From the NCBI GenBank assembly GCA_003868215.1, contig QWDQ01000037.1:186001-250000 (forward strand): DNA of 64,000 bases, written 5' to 3'. Of this stretch, positions 1-11,703 are shown piece by piece. How positions within the stretch are numbered: position 1 is the first letter of the stretch; every line of letters starts with the position of its first letter. The position numbers and the translations under genes were made by a program. This DNA comes from Pseudophaeomoniella oleicola. Taxonomy: Eukaryota > Ascomycota > Eurotiomycetes > Phaeomoniellales > Phaeomoniellaceae. The notes under the pieces are model-generated. The model searched no databases. It was not told the origin of the DNA and worked only from the letters and a program-made list of their open reading frames with translations.

Positions 1-1
1 G

Positions 2-721
2 GTCGACTACAGCTCAGTCCACAGCATCTCCGCTGCCGGTTCGACATTCCCAACTCCAGTCGAGCAATCAGACACTTTCACCGAATACCGCTACGAACCA
101 GCAACTCCAGTCCACCTTGGTGGTTCTCTATTTGGCAGTGCGACCAGAGTCGGCTCCATCAGCGGAGGCAATCCATATGTGACACCCCCGACTCAAGGGA
201 TGACCGTTGAAACTCCATATTCGGCTATCTCTACGATCACCGAGCAACATATTAATGACCTCGACATGTATGGTAATGGTGATGTCAATTTCAGCATGCC
301 AAACTATGGTTCCAATGTAACGATACCTTCACCTTACTCGCCAAACTATGACACGTTGAAGTATGGAGTCAACGCGTTCACTCAGATGCCCATGACTCCC
401 GCTAGCTCTTTGGGTCATCACGACGAAGGCTCGCGTCAACCATCAGTATCGTACACGAACGCCATGTCGCCAGCCAACGCAGGTCTTGCGCAGACCATCT
501 CACCGCAGCTCTCCATGGAAGAGGAACTTATGGAGTTCTCTGCGCCTTCAGCAACTAATCATTCGGCCTTCTTGCCTACTTCTGGGTTTGCTCAAGCGGA
601 TCTCCCGACCACGGACTTCAGTCTGTTTGGAAGTGACGGGTTCATCAGCTATGCAGGCGGAGAGTCTGCTGACCCGTTTGACACTTTCATCAATTTACAA
701 GATGATGGCTATGATGCGTAA
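2..721 (+). CDS. C-terminal part of a Ser/Thr/Pro-rich protein, possibly a transcription factor
   Basis: The frame is open from base 2 to the TAA at 719-721, giving about 239 residues; the gene begins outside the window. No catalytic or DNA-binding domain is visible. The sequence is rich in Ser, Thr, Pro, Asn and Tyr, with acidic and aromatic patches near the end (for example the MEEELMEFSAP stretch and the DPFDTFINLQDDGYDA tail). Such compositions are common in activation regions at the C-terminus of fungal transcription factors, so a regulator is a reasonable guess and no more. The coding call rests on an uninterrupted frame of 720 nt with balanced codon use and a clear end, followed by a gene-free stretch. 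Identity needs the upstream sequence. Confidence 0.6.
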   Translation, partial: VDYSSVHSISAAGSTFPTPVEQSDTFTEYRYEPATPVHLGGSLFGSATRVGSISGGNPYVTPPTQGMTVETPYSAISTITEQHINDLDMYGNGDVNFSMPNYGSNVTIPSPYSPNYDTLKYGVNAFTQMPMTPASSLGHHDEGSRQPSVSYTNAMSPANAGLAQTISPQLSMEEELMEFSAPSATNHSAFLPTSGFAQADLPTTDFSLFGSDGFISYAGGESADPFDTFINLQDDGYDA

Positions 722-1698
722 ATGCTTCACAGCAGTACAACAAAGAAGTCGGACATGTGGACCACCAACTGATGCTTTTTTCGAATGATTATGACTAATA
801 AGGAATGAATCTTGACGGCCGTGGTTACTGAGCGAAGAGATGCTAGAGGGGCACAGACTGCTCTTTGTATTTTACGATGTTTTACGGACGGGATCATGGT
901 GTTTTATGGATAAGGATAATACTCCGCCCTTGCTTTCCCAAGGCGTGTTGAGGCTGTACGGCAATTGTTTTGCAGGAGTGCAATGGGAGGAGATAATCGG
1001 GGTGATGTATTCAACTTTTTTATCGGAAACAATATGCAACTCTCCAAAAAGACAGAAAAGGTTCGTGTCAACCTATCGTAGGTAGTTAGCAATATGAGCT
1101 GCTCCCAACTCTCCATGCTGTTGCATCCCATTGCGGTCCATGTGCTCGACGTGCCGATGATCACTTTGTGTAGACAGATATGTATATGGTTTTGTGTGCT
1201 GAATGAATGAGACTAGAGTATTCCGCTCATTCTTTTATGCCCTGAAGGCCATTTCTACAGGAGACTGAGATGGATTAGTTACCTTATGATAGGATAGGAC
1301 AGCAGGATGCGTTGCAAGAGGTGGGACGCCGGGGATGGTTGGGTGGGACGACTGGAATTACTACGTAGTAATACTGCAGTAGAGAATTGGGAACTGATAA
1401 TGATTCCGAACCATTGACTTGGCTTTACCTTGATTTTCTGACATCACTGGTGAATCATCCCATCCCGCATCTCGAAAAGTAAAGTCGATTCTGCAGCAGC
1501 TTCAGAATAATGACATGTTTATGATCCTTGCTTTTGTTTCACCTCCTCTCCCATTGTAGATCTTCGTCGTGACCAACTTGGCCGTGAAAGAATTCCTTCC
1601 CTCTCGTTCCACTAGCTCATTGCTGTACTCTTCTACCTTTCAGTCGATACACACCGTGACATAGTTGGAATACAGTTGCCATTGTGTGCCGGATACAG
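722..1698. other. Intergenic: 3' end of the first gene and promoter of the NAD(P)HX dehydratase gene
   Basis: No supported gene. It contains one 14-bp perfect palindrome at 1358-1371 and pyrimidine-rich stretches near 1535-1615 just before the next start codon. ORFs of 60-86 codons here are short and look random. Confidence 0.6.
1358..1371. repeat. Perfect 14-bp palindrome TTACTACGTAGTAA
   Basis: It reads the same on both strands and contains the 12-bp TACTACGTAGTA that recurs exactly at four other intergenic places in this window. It lies about 330 bp upstream of the NAD(P)HX dehydratase ATG. Confidence 0.9.
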
Positions 1699-2898
1699 AT
1701 GTCGGTCCCAGAACCTTCAGATTTCAGCGATTCTTCAAAAGCCATGTTGGAGAAAGTCAAGCAACTCGTGCCTCCTTTGAAGGAGAGCTTCCACAAAGGT
1801 ATGCCGTCCACAGTCTCCGTTGATTAGCATTGGCTTAGGCTGGGGGCTGACGGCATGATGCGACAGGTCAACTGGGCCGGGTTGCTGTCATAGGAGGAAG
1901 TGCAGAGTGAGTCGACATCATCTAGGATTTCGAAGTCCAACATGAAATCTAACCTGTGGTAGCTATACTGGCGCACCCTACTTCTCTGCCATGGCTTCTG
2001 CACGGTTAGGTGCGTCTTTACTATACCTAACCTACTTACTGCCGACATTTTCTAATGCATCCCTGCAGGCTGTGACCTTTCTCATGTCGTCTGCGAACCT
2101 TCAGCTGGCCAAACCATAAAATCCTACTCTCCCAACCTCATGGTGCACCCAATGTTGCGCTCGACGGCCACTGCGGACAAGGATGCCGATCCCAAGGCAC
2201 TCGCTGAACCCATCAAGGCATTACTCGATCGCCTCCATGCCATCGTTATTGGTCCTGGTCTCGGACGAGATCCTGTGACCCAGAAACAAGTCACCGAAGT
2301 CATCAAAGCAGCGCGAGCCAGGAAACCAGCACTGTCCATGATCATGGACGCTGATGCCCTCATGCTCGCGAATGAAAACCCGGACCTCATCCGCGGCTGC
2401 AAGGAAGTAATCCTGACTCCCAATGTCGTAGAGTTCGGCCGCCTGGCAGAAGCTGTCGGCGTTGATACGAAGTCGGGTGAACCAGAGAAAGTGTGTGAGA
2501 AGCTCGCCGATAAGCTGGGGGGAGTGTGCATCATCCAAAAGGGCCAGGTAGACTACATATCCAATGGTACCGGAACGACCATAAACGACCTGACCGGCGG
2601 TCGCAAACGCTCCGGCGGCCAGGGCGACACCCTCACCGGCAGTCTCGGCACCTGGCTCGCCTGGCGCGAGGGCTACCATGAAGGCCTCTGGGGAGACGGC
2701 AAGATGTCGCGCGAAGAAACGCTCCTCGTCGCCGCCTGGGCCGGCAGCGCGATCACCCGCGAATGTTCACGCCGCGCCTTCGAGAAGAAAGGAAGAAGTC
2801 TGCAGGCGAGCGACTTGACCGACGAGGTCCACGGCAGTTTCCTCAAACTCATCGGCAACAGCGCCGGCGACCCGGATACGGAGAAAGCGAGTCTGTGA
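1699..2898 (+). CDS. ATP-dependent (S)-NAD(P)H-hydrate dehydratase
   Basis: Spliced model 1699-1798, 1867-1906, 1963-2009, 2069-2898; all junctions are GT..AG and in phase, giving 338 aa. The enzyme repairs NADHX and NADPHX, the hydrated damaged forms of the cofactors, by ATP-driven dehydration. It belongs to the ribokinase-like YjeF C-terminal/CARKD family. Visible signatures are GRVAVIGGS-D-YTGAPYF near residue 40, ARLGCDLSHVVCE near residue 60, the VIGPGLGRDP segment, DADAL, and the catalytic GGQGDTLTG loop near residue 250. The bacterial N-terminal epimerase domain is absent, as usual in fungi where that partner is a separate gene. The first three coding exons are short (100, 40 and 47 nt) and the last holds most of the protein. 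Identification is secure from family motifs; the start is the first ATG in frame. Confidence 0.93.
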
Positions 2899-3588
2899 CC
2901 TAGCGAGAGATAGATCAACCTGTCTTCTTTTCCTTTTTCAGGAAATCAAATACGAAAGAGAGAGGTTATCAAAAGATCCTCATTTGATTTATGATGTTAG
3001 CTGGTCAGTTTCAGTCAGACAATCGGTCGGTCGGACAATGGAGAACAGAGAAATCCTACAGAGACTAGGGTTCTTTTGCTAGGTATATAGCTATCGACAT
3101 CAACGATTAGCTCCCGCAATAGTCTTAAGGAAACCCAGACCTCGATTTCATCTTAAATCAATGCTACTACCGGTTGTCCCATGCATGACTATGAACATGA
3201 TCGGATCATGATCGAAACTGAATATTGATTTCGGAATGGCACATCTAATTTCATATACACATAAGTAAACAGCACGATAGGACCACTGAAGATATATGCA
3301 ACCTTCGCGACCGGTGGACCCCTTTTCTCCAATCCTGCTCAGCAACCTTTTCCTCCGATATCATAACATCCATTCCTTGATATTCCCTACAGTGTTCCCT
3401 TGACATCCCCGAGACGCGCCGAACATGAGAGAGCCATTCCAATGACGCCGATGATGAGCGTGTAATTTTCATTCGTCCCCAATGCGAGGAGGACTTTTTG
3501 ACTTTCCCTTACCAAAAGGACTGGCACTCCTCCTACCGTGCTGTTAGAGAACAAACGAACATTTTCAAGCCTTTGTTATCCGTAGAAC
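2899..3588. other. Intergenic between convergent genes
   Basis: 3' flanks of the NAD(P)HX dehydratase and deneddylase genes. The only coding-like signal is a possible extra minus-strand exon at 3387-3540, discussed in the findings. Nothing else is supported. Confidence 0.5.
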
Positions 3589-4636
3589 TTACGATCTCCT
3601 CCTTTCGCCCTCTTTCCTGAAAGTATCTATGATCTTGATCATTTCCCTTCGGCCTTCTCTAGCGTCGTATCTGTGCCCACCCATACTCATGCTGACCTTT
3701 TCGTTACTTCTGACCTGCAAAAGGCGCTTCAGAAGAAGATGCCTCATGGTCAAGCAGACGAAAACGCCACAGTCGGAGCTATTTGCTTGCTGTGGTGAAT
3801 CTTCCAGATCAATGAACTTCAATGGTAGTGCTATCAATCGTGACAGCTTAGCTGTAACATGATGAGCGTCTATTTTGTTTCCCGGCGGTAATGAATCGTA
3901 ATGAAAGGCTACCCCATCAACAATAGAGACAAGGAGTAAAGACCAGTGCGAGCCTCCCTCGGCGATACCTGGTGATGGATTGTCATTTATGGGTAGGAAG
4001 ACGTGGGTAGTCTTGGAGAAGTCTGGAAGAGCATCCTTGAACCTGATGAGTTGGAGATCTGAGAACGAGATATGTGGCACATACCTTCAGGGTCCGAGGA
4101 TCTGACGTCTGCAGGAGCATGAAGGTCATTGAAGGTCGTAGGAGAACGATATTGGAGTGCTTGTATGCTGATAAGTATTCTCGCTCAAGATATCTGTGTG
4201 TGCACCTGTGAGCTCATGCGTCAAGTATAGATTCGAATGCGGCGTACTCTTCCCAGAACGATATCACCTTTTCAGAGTATCTGTAAGCCTTCAGACGCAA
4301 CAGTGAAGGCATAGGCAAAACACACATTGTCCGTCAACCAGTCATCCTTCAGTGTCTTCATATCTTCCTTCGTTACTGTACTGTCATTTAGCGCTAACGC
4401 GACAGCTGCGGATGGGATATGGCAGTACGAACCTCGGACATCGTAATCTATGAGACAAATGTAAGCAAAAGCCTCCAAGAATTCTCAAGCCCGATCAACT
4501 CACAACTCAAATACGCATCGTCTGGACTCAACTGCAGGAGTAAGTTTTGGTCAGCATCGTCGATCTCAGTATCAGCGGTCATGTTCATGGAACGGATTGA
4601 AATTGGGTTCATGGGTGCAGATCCCGTTTGGCTCAT
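3589..4636 (-). CDS. NEDD8-specific protease (DEN1/SENP8/Nep2 family, Ulp1-type cysteine protease)
   Basis: Spliced model on the minus strand: 4504-4636, 4433-4447, 4324-4375, 4248-4280, 4085-4193, 3589-4035; all phases close and give 262 aa. It is a C48-family cysteine protease that removes or processes the ubiquitin-like modifier NEDD8. The triad is visible: His144 in GSHWS, Asp161 in YDS, Cys203 in SDCGVF, with the oxyanion Gln at about 197. SPDDAYLSYYDVR and LKDDWLTDN are typical of the N-terminal DEN1 core. The small second coding exon is only 15 nt. The start chosen (MSQTGS) could instead be the ATG at 4588 or 4582, because the first about 20 residues are not conserved. A GTAAGT donor overlaps the stop codon, so an alternative C-terminus is possible. 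In Aspergillus DenA acts with the COP9 signalosome in development; CSN4 lies at 54950-56273. Confidence 0.88.
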
Positions 4637-5472
4637 GCTTGTACCACTTTTCTGCTTCTTTCGGCGAGTTCGATGAAAGGATGGATGTATGACATTCCTC
4701 AAGACAATGGGACAGCTGAAACCAGGGATTTTGACGGTACCAACTGGTAGACCGCACGCCATGGAGCGCGAAAGGCTACCAATTCTCAGGAGACAGGAAC
4801 AGGTATGGACAACCTACCGAACTACTGAACTTATTTCCTATGCGCTCCAACATGTTCGGCATTGCGTCAAGTCTTTTGCAGTATGGGAAGGTGCCAGTCA
4901 GCGCAACGCTATGGTCGATTTAGAGGAGAAGGATCAGTCCAGCACGGCGGGGTACGCGTAGATAAGAGGCCTTCACATGGAATGATCTTGAGTGAAGGCA
5001 GCGATGTCACGAGATTCTGCGCGTAGAACCCGCAAGCATAGTGTGCGGCACTTGACGATATCGTTGTACTTTCACGCTGAATCCATTGTTTGACGATATA
5101 AAGGAAATATGAAGTTGGTTCTCGACTCCCAGAATTTCTGGGGTCAATTGCGACGTCACTCATCGCCAAGGCTGGGGAAATTTATTATCAGATCTCACTG
5201 AATGGAACTTGACCCAATAGGATATCTCTCCAGGAAGAAGAAATATATATATTAGATGGCTCACAGAATACGTTCAGGAATAAAGATGTCCCAAATCGTA
5301 TTTATGCTCTAAAGCAGATGTCCACCGCAGTCTACAATCGTGTTCTCGACCACTATGATGCGACTGCTCGTATGCAGCTTGGAATTTCATTGTTATCCTC
5401 CCCCGTAGTTGCAACCCGGCTCCAGCATTGACATGGTCTGCGACTCGAAACAGGCATATGCGTCATTTGACC
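4637..5472. other. Intergenic: promoter of the deneddylase gene and 3' flank of the large gene
   Basis: No supported gene; short ORFs only. No repeat or strong structure was noticed. Confidence 0.5.
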
Positions 5473-8400
5473 CTAGACAAGTGCTTCCTCGAGTTTTGTG
5501 AGATCTTGCAAGATATCGTTGCATGGCGACACTTTTGACTGAGGCGGTTGCTCTGTTGAGGAAATATGACTTGCTCGTCGGCGAATATTTGTGTATAGTT
5601 CTTTGAGACCTCTAGAAACCGGAACCAATTCTCTTTTCTGTTTTCTTACTTCTGATCCTTGACATTGGAGTAAGGTACCTATCATAAGCTCAGCTCCTGC
5701 GTCGAAGGCTTTCAATCCCATCGAGATAGCATGCTCGCTTTCTTCAAAGCGCCAAACAATACCCTGCATCGATTAGTAACGGAAAAAAATTTCCTGCAAA
5801 GGATGCATACCAGTGCCGACTCTTGAACAGCACGGACGAAATCGTCGTATTTTTGTGCACTAGCCTGTCCCGGTACTGTCCGCTGTTTGCCATTTCGGCC
5901 ATTACTGTTGATTTCATGGGACATGGACTCGTCGGATGACGAAGTGGAGCTTTGGGACACTGGGCGATCGGTACCAGAGCTGTTTGGAGCTATCAGGGTG
6001 GTGTCGCCCTCATCGAAGAAATGATAATCATGGGAGCCCGCAGACATCTGTTGCTTTCCCTGCATATCTGCAGCTTCCCTGCTCGGTGTCATGTTGTCTT
6101 GGCGAAATCTGATAAAGAAAGAGACGGCAGAATGCGTAGATTCCTGGGGGTTTCGCGTAGGCGTGCGAGGCTCGACCCGTTGAATTATGCGACATTTTCC
6201 ATTTATCTCAGTGACGTACTGTGGCGATGCAGCCTGCTTTGTCGGTTTCGCGGGATCATGGATGTTTTGAGAGTTCATAACCTTGTCAGACGCTGGGGTG
6301 GGTTTATTTGACAGGCTCGGACTGCCATTGACTCTCTCCATGGGCTCTGTCGGCACACGATGAGCGGAATCTCCACCGAAAGGGTTGCGTCTACGATCTC
6401 GGACGGCTTCGAAGAGGTAACGCGACTGCGGCATCGGTTGCTCGATAGCAATTGGGATTATTGGATGAATGTCTTCATCAACAAGGATGACACCGCTGAC
6501 CCCGTGAAGAGATGTCAAAGTATCGAGAGACTTGACGGGTGTTGCCACTCGAAATCGTGGAGCATTGGCTCTTATATTAGACGGAGGTAAAGGATCATTC
6601 GAAAGCAAATGATTATGCGATGTGAAAGTGTTGCTGATGATTCTGGGAGATGTGGAGGACTGCAAGCCTTTGGTTCGCTCCAAGAGTGATTGCGAAGTAT
6701 TCTCTATCTTTCTAGGATGCTTTGTAGCATGTGCCTCGTCAGTTTTGACCTCTAGAGTTGGCAAAAGCGGTTCGCCGGGCTTCACAGAGCCTAGAACTGA
6801 CCCGTCCGACCCTGCCTGTCTGATCCAGGCTGTTGCGGAGGTTTCAGTTTGATCAGCATTGACAATACCTGGCGGTGATCGTTGGGGATATCCTATGTCT
6901 GTAGCTGTTCCAGGTATGCTTGCTGTTTCTTGATGTTGAAACGTTTGATTGCGAACATGCGTGTCTACACTAGGGGCTTGAATGCCTGTGTTGAAAGTAC
7001 CTAGCGCAGGAAAAATCTCGACAGCGACGATTTCAGGGATAACTCCATGACCACTGTCCCTAACCGCCCGTGGACTGGTAAGTGGACTGGTACTATCCGC
7101 AAGTTCCTTGATTCCCGCGCCGATCGGCAACGAATTCACCGAAGGAGGAGAGTCGGCGCGAGAGTCCGGCTCGTGAATAATTTTCGGAGAGGTGATTTGT
7201 TCGGAGGGCGGCTTGTGAACCAGCGGATGGTGATGTGAGTATGGCTGAGTAGTTTGAGAAGAATGGTGATCTCTTATGTCTTCCGGAGAAGGTCCCGGTG
7301 CTATGAGTTGTTCACTCAGAGCTGATGTCTCACAAAATCCATGTGAGACCTTCGCTTCTCTACCTTCAACTAGTTCCTTGTCTTTAGAGATCTGGCAGTC
7401 TGAAGGCGCTGCAGACTGCGATGTCGCCTTGTCTAAAGATTGGCCTAGTATGGATATTGCCGGGCTTTTAGCAGATCGTTGTTTTGGGGAAAATGTGTTC
7501 TGTGTGGTTTGGTCCAAAACTTTGGCAAGTGCGGCATGGTCGGTCCTTCCCTCGTGCAACTTGGTGATGTCAGCATCAACAAAGTCATCACTGGCACTGC
7601 CAAAACCATCAATAATTCCTGAGTCGTCGGCCTGCGGTGCAAGTGCATGTGACAGGTTTACGCAGTCTCGTAGTGGCGATATAGAAAGTTCTGCTCTGCG
7701 TCCCTCGCTGGTGTTTCCTCCCCACGGTCTCTTGATTGCATCGTTCCTTGGGATGTGAATCGGACTAGAGGACTCGCGTAATCTGGTATCGCACGTCGCT
7801 GGTGAAACAATGCTTCTTCGCACCGCCGAGGGGCTAAAGTGAACTACACCTGTCTGCCTTGAATCAATATCCAGGGCGCGCTCAAATTTCCTCTTTCGGA
7901 TGCTATTGTTGGCGGGACTTCGAAAACGTAGATAGTCTTTCCCGGTAGCAGCATCTGCTTCTCTCGGTGAGGTGGAGGCTTTCTCTGATTCACGTGGAAT
8001 CAAAACGTTCTCGACGTGCCGTGACGGGCTTACCACTGTTGTATCATGAATGTCATCTTCAATATTATTAGCATCATCAGTAGCGAGTCTGTTGGCTGTA
8101 GCAGACGGGGCATCACCGTCCACCCGCGAATTTGCTTGTGGCAGTTGACTTTCCAGATCCGAAGCAGCTCCACGCTCAATGTAGTTTGAACTGGTAACAC
8201 CCTCAATGGGCTCTGGGAGTTTGGCAGCGGTTTGCATTGCTGGAGGGCCGTCTTCGGTGTCCAAATGTCTCGTGGCGTTATTTGCCGGCTCGATCATAGG
8301 AGTCGCCCCCAATAACAACCGTCCTTCTCTATCTCTGAACATAGTCCGCAGGCTTTTCACGGAGCAGTCTCCTTCCTTTTGGACAATGGCTGGTTTACTC

Positions 8401-10917
8401 AAAACGGTAATAACGTTCCCCGATAAAGAATTGACCGCAGCACGGTCTCTATCTTGCTTTGCGGCTCGTGCTTTTTGGCCTCGAGTGATTGCATGACTTG
8501 TTCTTTGCGGATTCTGACTGGTCTTATTGCGCCATTTCACAGGAGATCTGCCTTTGGCACGTCGCCTGCTTTTGGTTACCTTCGTCCGCTTTGATGCATT
8601 CGCGTTTACAGCATCCTTCCTGATTTCGGCGTCTATATCATCCTTCGGGATTGCCCAGTCAGTATTGTCTTTCACCTCCTCTCTGGGGCCTTTACTGCCT
8701 AAAAGCCTTCTAGATAACGACTGAGCTGCTGGTCCGCCTTTCAATATAGCTTGCGGAGGGGTTCTGGTGTCCCTTCTGCGGTATACATGTCTAGGAACTC
8801 CGATGCTTTCCCTATCGCGTATCACCGACTCGTGAGATTTACTAAGCCGCATACCATCATTTCGCTCTTCACTATCGTCTGTGACGTCGGGGGAGAAGGA
8901 GGCAGCGACCTGAACGTATGCTTCTGAACCCCCTGTGCGGGCTGTGCGGGCAGCTTCATTATCAAGGCTCAAGCATGATTTGAGTGGAGGGCCTGCTATT
9001 TTGATGTTGCCCTGAGCAAGGTTGCTACTCTCCAATATCTTCGCCATGCTAGTATGGAAGTTTGCCAATGCTACTGCATTCAGGGGCACAATCTTCTTGA
9101 GATCCATAGGATAGGAATCCTCAGCGACTGTTTCATATGAGCCCTCATTTGCCTCGTTATGTTTCTCCTGAGTCTGGCCAACTTCATCCCTGGGGATCCG
9201 TAGAGTTTCCACGTCCTCAGGATCCCCAAGATCTTCAGGGACGGCGACATGAATAAGTTCGTTGTGCTGACTTGTATAATCAGGGTAAGCTGACTCCACG
9301 ATCTCAAGGATATCTGTATTTCCCTCATCTCCTACGCCATCTGCTTCATATTGCGAAAAGAGAATAGGCGAACTGTGGCTGAAATCAATCGGTGAATTTG
9401 TCTGGAGGATTGCAAATGGTTGCGCCTTGCTTTTGTCTACTTGCGGGGTCTCAAAATGCTTGTTGTTCGATTTAGAAATGTCTCTGGTCTCATCGAGCGG
9501 TTGTCCGTCGGTCCTGTGCTCGTCGTGTAAGTCGACGAGACCCTCTAACTGCTGGCACAAATGAATTATATCCGTGCCTGGAACCATGTGAACCGTCGAT
9601 ATAGCTCTTCGAATGCCATTCTTCAACAGCGTTCCTTTGGACGGAGCGTGTAAGATGAGCCGCGGAGGTTCAACTATTGCTTTGGCCTCATGTTTCCTTA
9701 TTTCAACTCTTTCTATGCCATGAACTCCTACTTCGATAAGCTGTATGGCTTCAGTCTTTGTAGCGGGGAGAGTAAAGAGTAGATTGTCTGTCACCGATCC
9801 AATAATGTAACTGTCTGTCCAATGAAGGCCGTGATCAGGAAATTGGAGTTCCTGTACATGGAACGTTGCATGACTGTTGTGTAACGATCAGTAGGCCTCT
9901 ATAATTTTTGAAATCAAGCCAACCTTTCATTCGTCTCCTTAGAACTGCAGTGGGCGTCTACTTCCTTGATGAATTCGTGCACTTGCTGAAACCAAATTCT
10001 ATCAGCTGTATCCCTGACTGGAAACGTCGCTATGACGGAAGAGGAGATTTCTGGAGGCCAGTGTTTCCAAATCGAAGCCTCGCGATGGAGTAGGTGACGG
10101 ATTATGTTACAAGCCAAAACTCGACAGCAGATATGCCTGCCTTGGATGGCGACTTTAGCTAGGAAATGTCTGTGCCTGATAAGCTGCATAGACACTGACA
10201 AGTCGCTTGTACCAACTCACCCGTGCTCTCCTAATTTCCCTGCAAGAGCCTTATGGGTAGCACTCGCCTGAAAATGGCAGAGGGTCGACAATAGCATGCC
10301 AGCCTGAAATATGTTAGATTGCACCGCTTCCAGACGGTACTTGTCGTACTGCGATAGAGTGATCATATATCTCTGGCCCCACGGATAATTTAGCAATGAG
10401 CCATGAGCATGATAAAGCACATATGCGAGCTTGATTAAGATCGATATCTTGTACTGTCAAACTTTTGTCCTTGAGGCGTGTAAGTAAGGTGTCATTATCA
10501 CGGAGTTGCTTCCAGTATGCGACAGAGTCCTGGGAACGTTAGCACCAGCTATGGACTTGAAATCTTACAGTACCTTCAGCACGCAGACAAGTCTATTCTG
10601 GCGCAATGAAGGCTTTAGCACAAGCGCAAGCTTGAGAAGGCGATCGAACGTATCCGAACCAAGTCTGTAACTGATGTACTTGTACTTCTTCTCAAGCATC
10701 TTGATAAGTTTGTCAGCACCATCAATGGCCAGCGAATCCGGGTTATCCATCGACGGTTGAAAGAAATTGGTATCGATCCTAGCGCTGCATTAGTTTATAG
10801 CGCAACCCTGCCTGTGGCAAAAACCTACTCTATGAAGCCTGGCGCCTCAATCGCTAGCTCTATATGGTCCATGAGAGAGTAAAATGACCCAACGGGCAGC
10901 GGAGAAGAAGAAGACAT
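5473..10917 (-). CDS. Large protein with helical N-terminus, PH-like segment, long disordered middle and C-terminal coiled coil; candidate meiotic chromosome-axis core protein (Red1/SYCP2-like)
   Basis: Spliced model: 10829-10917, 10574-10784, 10455-10529, 10221-10372, 9924-10169 (or to 10175), 5811-9873, 5473-5763; phases close and give about 1708 aa. Roughly residues 1-255 are helix-rich, repeat-like sequence. Residues about 256-370 look beta-rich, with alternating segments such as DSYIIGSVTDNLLFTLPA and PPRLILHAPSKGTLL, like a PH/Spt16-M type fold. About 1200 residues of low-complexity, charged and Ser-rich sequence follow. The last about 110 residues, beginning YDDFVRAVQESALGIVWRF, read as an amphipathic coiled coil. 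Known family fact: SYCP2, Red1 and Rec10 share an N-terminal ARM-like plus PH/Spt16M-like module, a disordered middle and a C-terminal coiled coil. The match here is architecture only; sequence identity was not recognised. It could be another scaffold protein. Divergent from the cyclotransferase gene. Confidence 0.75.
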
Positions 10918-11703
10918 GGCGGTCAGGTAGAGACGAAAGGAACTTGAACATTTGCAGAAACTCAAGAAATCTCTGGGATTTAGGATTGCATCGTGCGACA
11001 CCAGGAGACCTTCGGTAAAGAAATAACAGTCTACCTGTATGTCCTTGCGACGGGGAGGAGAAATATGGGAGAAAAGTAAGTGGTAAAGGGAGGCTATTGC
11101 CAACTGACGAGGCCGTTGTGAGGGAGAAGCAAATGAAGTAGGAGCTCTTCCCGCTAGCATGAACAGCGGCAGATTCGAATCCTGAAACCACACAACCACT
11201 TGACAGGATGGAGATGCCTTGAATGTGCAAGGGAAGCTAGGTTGCAGTTTCTCCTATTCGCCCTGTGAACATCAACAGCTAGCACCATATGTATGTATGT
11301 ACACAAGCAAGAGATCACTAAAGCATATGTTGTACCATCAGCGGTGCTGTCCATCCCAATGTTGGCAGCTATCGGGGAGGCACCGATGACAGCCACGGTC
11401 GACATCTCTCTGGAATACTTGCCGTGTATAAGGAATGCCATCCTGATGGTGATAACGAGGAAATGTGTTCTACTTGTCGAGTCGTCAAGCCAATTGTTGT
11501 CTTTGCCTTATCTGTGCTTATCTAGGTAGTCAGCAGCCAAGGCGGTCCAATTTTGGTCCGAAATCCAGCCTCAGAGGCTCGATTTATCAGCATCATATAA
11601 CATATTACCATCTCTAGATCCGATATCTTGCTCTAAGAGTCTCTCTGGTGAAGCAATTGAAACCGAGTAAAGACAGCAACGAGTCAAGTCTGGATAATTG
11701 AAA
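10918..11703. promoter_or_regulatory. Divergent promoter region between the axis-like gene and the cyclotransferase-like gene
   Basis: A 786-bp gap between two outward-facing start codons. Overlapping ORFs of 124 and 127 codons on the minus strand show no domain and probably read the 5' untranslated region. Confidence 0.5.

Noticed and set aside
11170-11190. GATTCGAATCC, another tRNA B-box-like word
   Set aside because: No A box or matching acceptor stem is visible around it.
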